In this document: positions 28,507 through 37,500 of the stretch, in pieces
Layout: each line of letters begins with the position of its first letter
How positions within the stretch are numbered: position 1 is the first letter of the stretch
Position numbers and translations under genes: made by a program
Origin: CAVSRC01 sp963830205
Lineage (GTDB): Bacteria > Pseudomonadota > Alphaproteobacteria > Rhizobiales > Kaistiaceae
Assembly: GCA_963830205.1 (NCBI GenBank)
Contig: CAWHLP010000013.1
Span: 1 to 64,000, forward strand
Length of the DNA: 64,000 nucleotides
Direction: 5' to 3'
Notes under the pieces: generated by a model
Told to the model about the DNA's origin: nothing
Database searches by the model: none
Seen by the model: only the letters and a program-made list of their open reading frames with translations

Positions 28507-30976
28507 CTATTCCGCCGCGACGGCGGAGAGCACGGGCCTCAGCGGCAGGCGCACCTTGACGGTGGAGCCGATGTTCTCTTCCGACTCGATCTCCACCGTG
28601 CCGCCGTGCAGGAGCACGAACGAGCGCACGATCGACAGGCCGAGGCCGACGCCGCCGCGTGCCGAGCCGCGCGGCATGGCGGCAAAGCGATCGAAGACGT
28701 TGCCGATGAAGTCGCGCGGGATGCCGGGGCCCTGATCGGTGATGGCGAACTCGATCATGTCGTCGACCCGCTCGGCCGAGATCGTCACCAGGCCGTTGCG
28801 GTGCGAGAAGCCGACGGCGTTGACCAGCAGATTGTAGAGGACGCGGCGGACGCGCTTCTCGTCGGCGATGAAATGGCCGGCATTGGGGGCGACATGGGCT
28901 TCGATGAGCACGTGCGACTCGCGGGCACGCTCCTGCATGGCCTCGACCACCGCCTTGACCGTCGCCGCCGCGTCGACCTCGCCGAGGTCGAGCTCCATGA
29001 TGCCGGCGTCGATGGTGGTGAGGTCGAGGATGTCGTTGACGATGGCCAGCAGCGACGCCGAGGACGAGGTGATGTAGCCGGTATACTCGCGCTGCTTGTC
29101 GGTCAGCGTGCCGATGCGCTCGTCGGCCAGCAGCTGGGCGAAGCCGATGATGTTGGTGAGCGGCGAGCGCAGCTCGTAGGAGACGTGGTGGATGAAGGCG
29201 TTCTTCAGCGTATTGGCCGCTTCCAGCGCCTCGTTGCGCTCGACCAGGGCCCGCTCCACCTTCACCGAGTCGGTCACGTCGACGAAGGTCACCATGGTCT
29301 GCCCGTCGGGCAGCGGCACGGCGGCATAGTCGATGACGCTGCCGTCCTCGCGCTCCATGCGCCCGGACAGCGAGCCGCGGTTCTCGTCGACGCCGGCGAC
29401 CGCGGCGGTGAAGCGCCGCCACATGGCCTCGTCGTCGTGCGGCCGGCGGCAGGCGGCGACGACGGCGGCGACGTGCGGGCTGTCGGCGAACAGCGCCGGA
29501 TCGAGCGACAACACGGCGGCGAAGGAGGGATTGTAGAGCCTCAGCCGGCCATCCGAGCCGAACACCGCGACGCCCTCGCTGAGATGATCGAGGGTCTCGC
29601 CCTGGACGCTGACCAGCGCGTTGTAGCGGCTCTCCAGGTCGAGACGCTCGGTGACGTTCTCGTAGACCCAGGTCATGCCGCCCTGGGGATGGGGATTGGT
29701 GATGACGCGCAATGTCTGCCCGTCGGGCAGGTGCCACCAGTGCTCGCGCAATTCGGGCGAGCGGTAGGCGGAGAGCAACTCATCCCGCCAGCGGCGGAAA
29801 TCCGCCTGCTCGGGCAGCTTGTGGCTGGCCCTCAGCTGGTCGAGCACGGTCATCTCGTCGGGGGCCGAATCGAGGAATGCGGCATCGAGGCCGAACAGGG
29901 AGCGATAGGCGGCGTTGGAGAACTTGAGCCGTCGGTCGGGGCCGAAGACGGCGACCGCGGTCTGCAGCTGGTCGAGGGTGCGGGCGTTGAACTCGACCTC
30001 GCGGCGGAGCGCCGCCTGGGCGCTCTCCACCTCGGTCGTGTCGACGGCGATGGCGGCGCTGCCGCCTTCCGAGGCGATGTCGGCGACATCGAAGATGCGC
30101 CGCGTCCCGGCGACGATCGCCGGCAGGCGGCGGGTGAAGACCTGGCTGTCGGCGTGGGCAGCGGCAATCATCTGCCGGCCGGTGGTGTCGAGGAGCTCGA
30201 GGCCGTGCGCCACCGCCTCGCCGGCGTCCTTGGCCTCGACCGCCGCGGCATAGGCGGCGTTGACCCAGACGAGCTGGCCGCGTTCGTCGCGCAGCCATAT
30301 GGGCATCGGCGCCACCGACAGCATGGCGCGCATGGTCTCGACCTCGGTGGCGAGCGCGTCGTGGTTCGCCTGCATCTTGGCGAAGGCCAGGCGGTCGCCG
30401 GTCAGGTCGCGGAAACGGGCCACCGCCGAGCCGCCGACGGTGGTGCCGCGCACCTCGATCAGCCGGCCCGCCCGGCTGGTCACCACCAGGGTGAAGGGCT
30501 CGCCGCGCTCGCGCATGCGGGCGATGCGCTCATCAAGCTGGCTGGCCGAGTTCGGCCGCCAGCCACATGCCGAAGGCGAGGAATTCGCTGCGCCCGGCGG
30601 GCGCGCCGGTGGCCGCCGGCAGGCTGCCGGCGATCAGTGGCCATTCGCCCGGCACCGACCACGCCACCAGGCGCTGGTCTTCCTCGTCGACCAGCGCCTC
30701 GGCGCGGTCGAGCGCCGCCTTGAGCTTGCCGACCTCGGCGGAGAGGGTGGCGTTCTCGCTCTCGGCGCGGAAGCGCGCCCGGTAGAGTGCCACGACGCTG
30801 AACACGGCGAAGAAGACCGTGCCCACCACCGCGACCAGGGTGACCACCTGGGCGGGGCTGAGATCGCTGAACAGCGTGTCGGTTGCGGCAAAGGCAGGAT
30901 GTGCGGACAGGGGAGCGAGGAGGGCAGCGCCAGCGGCTGCGCGAATCCCCGTCGTCTTCCTGCCATGCCCCTGCAT
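28507..30976 (-). CDS. PAS-domain sensor histidine kinase, one frameshift
   Basis: A multidomain histidine kinase of about 822 residues after repair. The N-terminus (MQGHGRKTTG..., upstream frame) has a signal-like segment and a transmembrane helix (VVTLVAVVGTVFFAVFSVVALY). At least three PAS/PAS-like modules follow, marked by PIWLRDERGQLVWVNAAYA, LKFSNAAYRSLFGLD and LRLYNPSFAAVLSLD. HisKA has its His in FIHHVSYELRSPLTNIIGF, and HATPase_c has DQGPGIP and GVGLGLSIV. At about 30546 one extra base breaks the frame; removing it joins WLAAEL to ASQLDERIARM. No response regulator is adjacent. This kinase upstream of tsaE and downstream of ahcY is standard in Hyphomicrobiales; its signal is unknown. 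Confidence 0.85.
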
Positions 30977-31300
30977 GCAGTGAACCCCCTAGCGTCGCCG
31001 CATCCCGATACTCGAGGGGTTTGGCATCCGGCGGCGGCGGCACCGGCCCCCGGGTCGCTCGCCGTCGTACTCTCGCGAATCACCGCAATGTAGACCTTCG
31101 ACTGGGGGGCGTGAATCCTTGGCAAGCGACAAAATCGCCGCGATTGCGCTGGCGATCCGCCATGGACACCGTCTGTTCTCTTGCGACCGACAAAAAAGGC
31201 CGGCGGAGCCGGCCTCTTCGTGTCCCGGGCGCAGCGCGGTGCATGAGTGCCGCGCTGCAGAACCGGGACCTACGGAACGGTGTTGTGCGTCCGTGCCGCC
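30977..31300. other. Gene-free gap between ahcY and the PAS kinase
   Basis: 324 bases without a credible gene. The ahcY side holds the ahcY terminator (31191-31215). The remaining part upstream of the PAS kinase must carry its promoter, but I see no -10/-35 pair or repeat I would defend. Confidence 0.6.
31191..31215 (-). terminator. Rho-independent terminator after ahcY
   Basis: AGGCCGGC (31197-31204) pairs with GCCGGCCT (31208-31215) around a three-base loop. Read on the minus strand the stem is followed by TTTTTTG. It lies about 85 bp after the ahcY stop. Confidence 0.88.
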
Positions 31301-32701
31301 TCAGTACCGGTAGTGGTCGGCCTTGAAGGGGCCGGTGACCGAGACGCCGATATATTTGGCCTGCTTCTCGCTCATCTCGGTCAGGTTGACGCCGATCTTG
31401 GCGAGGTGCAGCCGCGCCACCTTCTCGTCGAGCGCCTTGGGCAGCGTATAGACCTTGCGCTCGTATTTCTCCGGCTCGGTGAAGAGCGCGATCTGCGCCA
31501 GCGTCTGGTTGGTGAAGCTCGCCGACATGACGAAGCTCGGATGGCCGGTGGCGTTGCCGAGGTTCACCAGGCGGCCCTCCGACAGAAGGATGATGCGCTT
31601 GCCGTCGGGGAACTCGATCTCGTCGACCTGCGGCTTGACGTTGTCCCACTTCAGGTTCCGGAGCGCGCCGACCTGGATCTCCGAATCGAAGTGGCCGATG
31701 TTGCACACGATGGCGCGGTGCTTCATGGCGCGCATGTGGTCGATGGTGATGACGTCGATGTTGCCGGTGCAGGTGACGAAGATGTCGGCCCTGGGCGCCG
31801 CATCCTCCATGGTCACCACCTCGTAGCCCTCCATCGCCGCCTGGAGCGCGCAGATCGGGTCGACCTCGGAGACCATGACGCGGCAGCCGGCATTCCTGAG
31901 CGAGGCGGCCGAGCCTTTGCCGACGTCGCCGAAGCCGGCGACCATGGCGGTCTTGCCCGACATCATCACGTCGGTGCCGCGGCGGATGCCGTCGACCAGC
32001 GATTCGCGGCAGCCATAGAGGTTGTCGAACTTCGACTTGGTGACCGAGTCGTTGACGTTGATCGCGGGGAACAGCAGGCGGCCGTCCTTGGCCATCTGGT
32101 AGAGCCGGTGGACGCCCGTGGTGGTCTCCTCGGTGACGCCGCGGATGCCCTTGGCGATGGTCGAATACCAGTTCGGCGATGTCGCCAGGCGCGCCTTGAT
32201 GGCTGCGAAGAGGACCTCCTCCTCCTCATTGGTCGGCTGGGCGATGACGGAAGAATTGGTCTCCGCCTGCATGCCGAGGTGGAGGAGGAGCGTGGCGTCG
32301 CCGCCGTCGTCGAGGATCATGTTGGGCCAGCCGCCGTCGGCCCATTCGAAGATGCGGTGGGTGTATTGCCAGTAGTCTTCCAGGCTCTCGCCCTTGACCG
32401 CGAAGACCGGCGTGCCGCTGGCGGCGATCGCCGCCGCGGCATGGTCCTGGGTCGAATAGATGTTGCACGAGGCCCAGCGCACGTCGGCGCCGAGCGCCTT
32501 CAGCGTCTCGATCAGCACCGCCGTCTGGATGGTCATGTGCAGCGAGCCGGCGATGCGGGCGCCGCGCAGCGGCTGCTCGGGGCCGTATTCCTCGCGGGTG
32601 GCCATCAGGCCGGGCATCTCCGACTCGGCCATCGAGATTTCCTTGCGGCCCCAGCCGGCCAGCCCGATGTCCTTCACCACATAGTCGGCAGTCTTCGCCA
32701 T
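31301..32701 (-). CDS. ahcY: Adenosylhomocysteinase (SAH hydrolase)
   Basis: A 466-residue NAD-dependent enzyme that splits S-adenosylhomocysteine into adenosine and homocysteine, clearing the product inhibitor of methyltransferases. Motifs: SLHMTIQTAVLIETL, ASCNIYSTQDHAAAAI, the catalytic GVHRLYQM and NVNDSVTKSKFDN region, the NAD fold GFGDVGKGSAASLR and GHFDSEIQV, and the C-terminal Lys/Tyr segment KADHYRY that reaches into the neighbouring subunit. Length is normal for the long alphaproteobacterial form. It has its own promoter (32759-32787) and a palindrome just upstream of that, so it is regulated separately from the PTS genes before it. Confidence 0.97.
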   Translation of the reverse strand: MAKTADYVVKDIGLAGWGRKEISMAESEMPGLMATREEYGPEQPLRGARIAGSLHMTIQTAVLIETLKALGADVRWASCNIYSTQDHAAAAIAASGTPVFAVKGESLEDYWQYTHRIFEWADGGWPNMILDDGGDATLLLHLGMQAETNSSVIAQPTNEEEEVLFAAIKARLATSPNWYSTIAKGIRGVTEETTTGVHRLYQMAKDGRLLFPAINVNDSVTKSKFDNLYGCRESLVDGIRRGTDVMMSGKTAMVAGFGDVGKGSAASLRNAGCRVMVSEVDPICALQAAMEGYEVVTMEDAAPRADIFVTCTGNIDVITIDHMRAMKHRAIVCNIGHFDSEIQVGALRNLKWDNVKPQVDEIEFPDGKRIILLSEGRLVNLGNATGHPSFVMSASFTNQTLAQIALFTEPEKYERKVYTLPKALDEKVARLHLAKIGVNLTEMSEKQAKYIGVSVTGPFKADHYRY

Positions 32702-32758
32702 TCCGCTCTCCTTGGCCCACGGCTCGAAAAAAATGGGGGATTTGTCAGGTCGGCAAGC

Positions 32759-32787
32759 CTTATAGCGGCTCGCTGCCGTGAGGACAA
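32759..32787 (-). promoter_or_regulatory. Candidate sigma70-type promoter of ahcY
   Basis: On the minus strand TTGTCC (32782-32787) and TATAAG (32759-32764) are separated by exactly 17 bp, a good -35/-10 pair. A leader of about 50 bases leads to the ahcY ATG, which is preceded by AAGGAGA. Confidence 0.65.
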
Positions 32788-32794
32788 TAAGGAT

Positions 32795-32810
32795 ATAAAG
32801 ATTTCTTTAT
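32795..32810. promoter_or_regulatory. Palindromic operator upstream of ahcY (SahR-like)
   Basis: ATAAAGA-TT-TCTTTAT is a perfect 7-bp inverted repeat with a 2-bp spacer, very AT-rich in a GC-rich genome. It sits 7 bp upstream of the -35 element of ahcY, between the HPr stop and the promoter. It resembles operators described for ArsR-family SahR-type regulators of the methionine/SAM cycle; the match is from memory and the regulator gene is not in the window. Confidence 0.6.
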
Positions 32811-32815
32811 GTCGA

Positions 32816-33112
32816 CTAGTCTTCTTCGCCGAAGCGGCCGGCGACCAGCTCCGCCAGGGCGGCCAGCGCCGCGGCGGCATCGGCGCCTTCGGCGATGACG
32901 TGGATTTCCGATCCGGGCCCGGCGGCCAGCATCATCAGCCCCATGATCGACGTGCCGCCCACCGTCGTCTGGTCCTTGGACACGGTGATGGTGGCGTCGA
33001 ACCTCTCGGCGCATTGCACGAAGCGGGCGGCGGCGCGGGCATGCAGGCCGCGCTTGTTGACGATGAGCAGCGAAGCCGAGACGGGGTGGGCCACGCCGGC
33101 GGCGTCCCTCAT
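32816..33112 (-). CDS. HPr-family phosphocarrier protein
   Basis: A 98-residue HPr. The phosphorylatable His is in KRGLHARAAARFVQ (about residues 20-33). The regulatory serine region is GGTSIMGLMMLAAGPGSEI, giving HprK a target (S55 region). Alphaproteobacterial HPr works in a regulatory phosphorelay with EI-Ntr (PtsP) and EIIA proteins and not in sugar uptake. No membrane EIIC gene is present, in line with that. The start overlaps the EIIA gene stop by four bases (ATGA); the protein begins with a short extension before the HPr fold. Confidence 0.92.
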   Translation of the reverse strand: MRDAAGVAHPVSASLLIVNKRGLHARAAARFVQCAERFDATITVSKDQTTVGGTSIMGLMMLAAGPGSEIHVIAEGADAAAALAALAELVAGRFGEED

Positions 33113-33510
33113 TTGCCGGTCAGTACCTGACTGGCGACGTTGATGTATTTGCGGCCGGCGTCCTGGGCGTCGGCGAGCGCTTCGGCCAGCGGTTTCTCGG
33201 CGCGGACGCTCGCCAGCTTGATCAGCATCGGCAGGTTGACCCCGGCGATGACCTCGATCTTGCCCGCCTCCATCACCGAAATGGCGAGATTGGAGGGCGT
33301 GCCGCCGAACATGTCGGTGAGCACGATGACGCCCGAAGCGCTGTTCACCTTCTGCACAGCGTCGAGGATGTCCTGCCGTCGTCGTTCGATGTCGTCGTCG
33401 GGACCGATCGAGATGGTCTCGATATTGGTCTGCGCGCCAACCACGTGTTCCAACGCCGCCCGGAACTCCACGGCAAGCTTGCCGTGCGTGACGAGCACGA
33501 GTCCTATCAT
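33109..33510 (-). CDS. PTS EIIA component, mannose family (ManX/PtsM-like)
   Basis: A 133-residue EIIA-Man domain. The phospho-accepting His is H9 in LVLVTHGKLA, followed by VIVLTDMFGGTPSNLAISVM and AGVNLPMLIKLA. It takes phosphate from HPr. In alphaproteobacteria this orphan EIIA is thought to control other proteins by its phosphorylation state, because no EIIB/C/D genes accompany it. It lies between hprK (97 bp upstream) and HPr (ATGA overlap). Confidence 0.92.
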   Translation of the reverse strand: MIGLVLVTHGKLAVEFRAALEHVVGAQTNIETISIGPDDDIERRRQDILDAVQKVNSASGVIVLTDMFGGTPSNLAISVMEAGKIEVIAGVNLPMLIKLASVRAEKPLAEALADAQDAGRKYINVASQVLTGK

Positions 33511-33606
33511 TCGTTTCCCGATCCCGGCCTGAGCCTGGCTCTTTGCGAAGGGCGCATCCTTGCCGGATCGTTATTGCAACGCAAGAGGCTGCGACCGCTT
33601 GAACCA

Positions 33607-34050
33607 TCAGGCATCGTGGTGAAGCCGTTCCTTAAGCGCCGCGAGCACCCGGATGGCGCCGTCGCCCTGGCCCGCCGGCAGCACCAGGCGGGGGAGGGGG
33701 ATGCCGGCAATCGCGACGCGGTCGTCGGCCTCCGGCATGCGCGGGGCCTCGGCCGCCGGCTTGAGGTCGACCACCAGGTCGATCACCACCGGCGACACGT
33801 GCGGCCGCTTCAGGATGCCCTGGCCGCGCACCTCGATCAGGCCGGCGAGCGCCGGCGGGACGCTCGCCACCAGCCGGCCGTGATGGGCGGCGAGAGCCAC
33901 CCGGTCGTCGGCGACGAGCGTATGGTGCCCGGCGTACATGGACATCAGGGCAAGCAGCAGCGCGGATTTGCCGCTGCCCGAGGCGCCGCGGATGAGCACG
34001 CCGTGTTCGCCGACGAGCGCCACGCTGGCATGGACGGTCGCTGCGCTCAT
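33607..34050 (-). CDS. hprK: Short HPr kinase/phosphorylase
   Basis: A 147-residue HprK of the truncated alphaproteobacterial kind: only the catalytic C-terminal domain, without the N-terminal domain of Firmicute HprK. The P-loop GASGSGKSALLL (about 22-33), VADDRVAL and LIEVRGQGI (HprK signature region) are present. It phosphorylates the regulatory Ser of HPr and so links metabolism to the phosphorelay. It begins inside the chvG stop (ATGA), tying the PTS branch to the ChvGI two-component system. Confidence 0.92.
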   Translation of the reverse strand: MSAATVHASVALVGEHGVLIRGASGSGKSALLLALMSMYAGHHTLVADDRVALAAHHGRLVASVPPALAGLIEVRGQGILKRPHVSPVVIDLVVDLKPAAEAPRMPEADDRVAIAGIPLPRLVLPAGQGDGAIRVLAALKERLHHDA

Positions 34051-35828
34051 GTCACCGGCAGGACCACCGTGAAGCGGGCGCCGAGCACCTGCGGTTCGGC
34101 CCCCGGCTCAGTGCCGGCCTTGGTGCGGTTCTCGGCCCAGATGCGGCCGTCGTGCGCCTCGACGATCTGCCGCGAGATCGACAGGCCGAGGCCGGAATTC
34201 TGGCCGAAGGAATCCTCTCCGCCCTCGCGGTCGGTATAGAAGCGCTCGAAGATGCGCTCGAACTGGTCGGCGCGGATGCCGGGGCCGTCATCGTCGACGG
34301 TAACCTCGACGTGCTTGTCGTCGTGGCGCGCCACGATGCGCACGATGCCGTCCTTGCGGCAGAACGAGCGGGCGTTGTCGATCAGGTTGTTGAACACCTG
34401 GCCGAGCCGGCTGTCGTGACCGAAGACGACATAGGCGCCGGGGGCGTTGTCGGTGAATTCCAGCTTGATCGTCGGCCCGCCGCCCTTGGAGGTGTCGCGG
34501 GCGATGCCGGCCACGGTGGTCAGCAGTTGCCGCATGTCGACCGGCGCAGCATCCTGGCGCGACAGCTCCGCATCCAGCCGCGAGGCGTCCGAGATGTCGC
34601 TGATCAGCCGGTCGAGCCGGCGGATGTCGTGCTTGATGATGCCGGTGAGCCGCGCCTTGGCCTCTTCGGTCTTGGCCAGCGGCAGCGTCTCCACCGCGCT
34701 CCTGAGCGAGGTCAGCGGGTTCTTGAGCTCATGCGCCACGTCGGCGGCGAAGCTCTCGATGGCGTCGATGCGGTTGTAGAGCGCGCCGGTCATGTCGCGC
34801 AGCGCCTGGCTGAGATGGCCGATCTCGTCGCGGCGACGGCTGAAATCGGGGATTTCCGGGCGTGACTTGACGCGGTGGCGCACCAGGTCGGCGGCATCGG
34901 CCAGCCGCCGCAGCGGCGCGGCGATGGTGCCGGCGAGCAGGATCGACAGCACGGTGGTGACGCCGGCCGCCACCAGGAACACGCGCACGATCGCCAGCCG
35001 CTCGGCATGGACGATGTTGTCGATGTCGCCGCCCTGGGTGGAGAGCAGGAGGGCGCCGTGGACGGAGCGGTAGCGTTGGATGGGCACGGCGACCGAGACG
35101 ATCAGCTCGCCCAGGTCGTTGATGCGCACGATCTTCGCCGGCGTGCCGTTGAGCGCGGCGACCACCTCCTGGTAGCCGCGGCCATTGGCGCCGCCGAGTT
35201 CCTTGTACATGGGCAGGTCGCGGCTCGACAGCCACAGATTGAAGCGCCGCCAGATCGTCTCGAGCCAGGATTCGCCGGCAACGTCGGGCGGCGGCAAGTC
35301 GAAGGCGAGGATTTGGCCGCCGGGATAGAGGTGGCGGGAATCGACGATCAGCGTGCCGTCGCGATCGTAGATGCGGGCGCGGGTGCGCGTCGGCGAGATC
35401 AGCCGCAAGAGCACCGGCGCCACCTTCTCCGGGTTGATGGAGAAGTCGAGATCCTCATAGGTCTGGTCGAGCGGCGAGATGCTCTGCCCGGTCTGCAGGT
35501 CGAGGTATTTCTCCGGGTCGATGTAGACGTTCTCGTTGTCGACCGTCGCCTGCGCGGCGATGGCGCCGGCGATGATCTCGCCCTGGGTGAGCAGGGCCGA
35601 GACGCGCGCGTCGATCAGGCCGGCGCGGAACTGGTTGAGGAACAAGATGCCGGAGACCAGGACGATCAGCGCCGCCAGATTGAGGATGACGATGCGCTTG
35701 GTCAGGCTGGTGAACAGCGGGATCGCCGAGAAGCGCTGAGACCACGCCGCGGCGCGACGCAGCGCGCTCGTCCGCGGCGTGGCCGCCGAGAGACCAGTCA
35801 GCTTCTGATCCTCTATCCCTGCCGTCAT
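34047..35828 (-). CDS. chvG: Sensor histidine kinase ChvG (ExoS)
   Basis: A 593-residue inner-membrane kinase. The cytoplasmic N-terminus is followed by transmembrane helix 1 (about 45-66), a large periplasmic sensor domain, a second helix (IVRVFLVAAGVTTVLSILLAGTIAAPL) and a HAMP linker. HisKA has its His in SFAADVAHELKNPLTSLRSAVETLP, and HATPase_c has DNARSF, DDDGPGI and NSGLGLSISRQIVEAH. In Rhizobium, Brucella (BvrS) and Agrobacterium it senses acid or envelope change and controls exopolysaccharide, outer membrane and virulence genes. In the cell envelope ExoR normally restrains it; exoR is not in this window. It lies 25 bp after chvI. Confidence 0.94.
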   Translation of the reverse strand: MTAGIEDQKLTGLSAATPRTSALRRAAAWSQRFSAIPLFTSLTKRIVILNLAALIVLVSGILFLNQFRAGLIDARVSALLTQGEIIAGAIAAQATVDNENVYIDPEKYLDLQTGQSISPLDQTYEDLDFSINPEKVAPVLLRLISPTRTRARIYDRDGTLIVDSRHLYPGGQILAFDLPPPDVAGESWLETIWRRFNLWLSSRDLPMYKELGGANGRGYQEVVAALNGTPAKIVRINDLGELIVSVAVPIQRYRSVHGALLLSTQGGDIDNIVHAERLAIVRVFLVAAGVTTVLSILLAGTIAAPLRRLADAADLVRHRVKSRPEIPDFSRRRDEIGHLSQALRDMTGALYNRIDAIESFAADVAHELKNPLTSLRSAVETLPLAKTEEAKARLTGIIKHDIRRLDRLISDISDASRLDAELSRQDAAPVDMRQLLTTVAGIARDTSKGGGPTIKLEFTDNAPGAYVVFGHDSRLGQVFNNLIDNARSFCRKDGIVRIVARHDDKHVEVTVDDDGPGIRADQFERIFERFYTDREGGEDSFGQNSGLGLSISRQIVEAHDGRIWAENRTKAGTEPGAEPQVLGARFTVVLPVT

Positions 35829-35853
35829 CGCGGCACCCGAGCGGTATTGCCGC

Positions 35854-36555
35854 TCAGGCCTCCTTGAAGCGGTAGCCGACCCCGTACAGCGTCTCGATCA
35901 TCTCGAACTCGGTATCGACCGCCTTGAACTTCTTGCGCAGCCGCTTGATGTGACTGTCGATGGTGCGATCGTCGACATAGACCTGGTCGTCATAGGCGGC
36001 GTCCATCAGCGCATTGCGGCTCTTGACCACGCCCGGGCGATTGGCGAGCGCGAACAGGATCAGGAACTCGGTCACCGTCAGGGTCACCGGCTTGCCGGTC
36101 CAGGTGCAGGTATGGCGCTCCTGGTCCATGGCCAGCGCGCCGCGTTCGAGCACGCGCGCTGCCTCCTCCTGCTTCTTCTCGACGGTGTCGCGCGGCTGGA
36201 AGCGGCGCAGCACAGCCTTCACCCGTTCGACCAGCAGGCGCTGGGAAAACGGCTTCTTGATGAAATCGTCGGCACCCATCTTGAGACCGAACAGTTCGTC
36301 GATCTCGTCGTCCTTCGAGGTGAGGAAGATGACCGGCAGATCGGTCTTCTGGCGCAGGCGGCGCAACAGCTCCATGCCGTCCATGCGCGGCATCTTGATG
36401 TCCAGGATGGCGAGGTCCGGTGAGGCGGCCTGAAAGCCGTCGAGCGCCGAGGCGCCGTCGGTGTAGGTCTGGACGCGGTAACCTTCGGACTCGAGCGCAA
36501 TGGACACAGAAGCCAGAATGTTGCGATCGTCATCAACTAGGGCGATCGTTGGCAT
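35854..36555 (-). CDS. chvI: Response regulator ChvI
   Basis: An OmpR-family regulator of 233 residues. The receiver has the acidic pocket VDDD at 7-10, phospho-acceptor D52 in LAILDIKMPRMDG, Thr in FLTSKDDE and Lys in IKKPFSQRLL. The C-terminal winged helix shows RHTCTWTGKPVTLTVTEFLIL and VDDRTIDSHIKRLRKKF, and the protein ends GVGYRFKEA, all close to Rhizobiales ChvI/BvrR. The 207 bp upstream should contain the promoter. In many relatives pckA lies divergently on that side; here the neighbour is a HugZ-like gene. Confidence 0.95.
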   Translation of the reverse strand: MPTIALVDDDRNILASVSIALESEGYRVQTYTDGASALDGFQAASPDLAILDIKMPRMDGMELLRRLRQKTDLPVIFLTSKDDEIDELFGLKMGADDFIKKPFSQRLLVERVKAVLRRFQPRDTVEKKQEEAARVLERGALAMDQERHTCTWTGKPVTLTVTEFLILFALANRPGVVKSRNALMDAAYDDQVYVDDRTIDSHIKRLRKKFKAVDTEFEMIETLYGVGYRFKEA

Positions 36556-36762
36556 TCATTTGTCTCCAGATTTGTGGAACGGCCCCAGACATACGGCGGA
36601 ACCGCTCTTGGCGTCAGGATTGCGTACGAAATGTGGCGTGAAGTTAGCGGATTCCAAGGGAATGCGCCGATTCACCTGTGGCATTCCTAACAAGGTCGGT
36701 CAGCTTGTCCCCCTGGCCCCCACCGCTGTCAAGCTGGCCGCGGCCTGGGCGGTGGCCGTGCC

Positions 36763-37500
36763 ATGACCGCGGCCGCCTTCTCGCCGGCCGCCACGGCGCG
36801 CCGGGTCGTGCGGCTGGCGGCGACCGGCTCGCTGGCGACCCTGACGGCCGCAGGCGGCCCGTTCGCCTCCCTGGTGACGGTCGCGGCCACACCGGCGGGC
36901 GAGCCGATCCTCCTGCTTTCCACCCTTGCCCGGCACACCCACAATCTCGCCGCCGACCGCCGTGCCTCCCTGCTCCTGGTGGCGCCGGGCGGGGAGGGCG
37001 ACGACCCGCTCGCCGGCGCCCGGCTGACGCTCACCGGCACCGTGGGGCCGCGCGAGAGCGAGCCGGCGCTTCGCCGGCGCTTCCTCGCCCGCCATCCCGA
37101 GGCGGCCGGCTATGCCGATTTCGCCGATTTCGGCTTCCACCGCTTCTCGGTGGAGGGCGGCCATCTGGTCGCCGGCTTCGGCCGCATCGTGGCGCTGTCG
37201 CCGGCCGACATCCTCGTCGATGTCGGCGCCGCCCAGGACCTGATCGCCGCCGAGGAGAGCGCGCTCGCCCACATGAACGCCGACCACGGCGAAACGGTCA
37301 GGCTCTACGCCACCGTGCTGCTCGGCCTCACCGACGGCGACTGGCGGCTGACCGGGATCGACCCCGAAGGGATCGACCTCGCCGCCGGTTCCTTGCGCGG
37401 CCGGCTCGATTTTCCGCAAGCCGTGCACGATGCCGTCAGCCTGCGGAGCGTGCTGGCCGAGCTGGCGCGCCAGGCGCGGGCTACTCGCCGATCGCCATGA
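36763..37500 (+). CDS. HugZ-like pyridoxamine 5'-phosphate oxidase-fold protein
   Basis: A 245-residue protein with an N-terminal split-barrel FMN/heme-binding fold (GSLATLTAAGGPFASLVTVA and LLLSTLARHTHNLAADRRASLL, about 22-70) and a C-terminal DUF2470 domain (EESALAHMNADHGETVRLYA, about 166-185). This is the architecture of HugZ-type heme-degrading or heme-binding proteins. Whether this one binds heme or flavin is not decidable from sequence. It is divergent from chvI. Its last 20 bp overlap the 3' end of the convergent ABC permease gene. Confidence 0.82.
   Translation: MTAAAFSPAATARRVVRLAATGSLATLTAAGGPFASLVTVAATPAGEPILLLSTLARHTHNLAADRRASLLLVAPGGEGDDPLAGARLTLTGTVGPRESEPALRRRFLARHPEAAGYADFADFGFHRFSVEGGHLVAGFGRIVALSPADILVDVGAAQDLIAAEESALAHMNADHGETVRLYATVLLGLTDGDWRLTGIDPEGIDLAAGSLRGRLDFPQAVHDAVSLRSVLAELARQARATRRSP

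Noticed and set aside
32702..32815. SAH or SAM riboswitch in front of ahcY
   Set aside because: The leader is only about 50 bases from the predicted promoter to the ATG and lacks the nested hairpin/pseudoknot layout of the SAH class; a protein operator explains the palindrome better.
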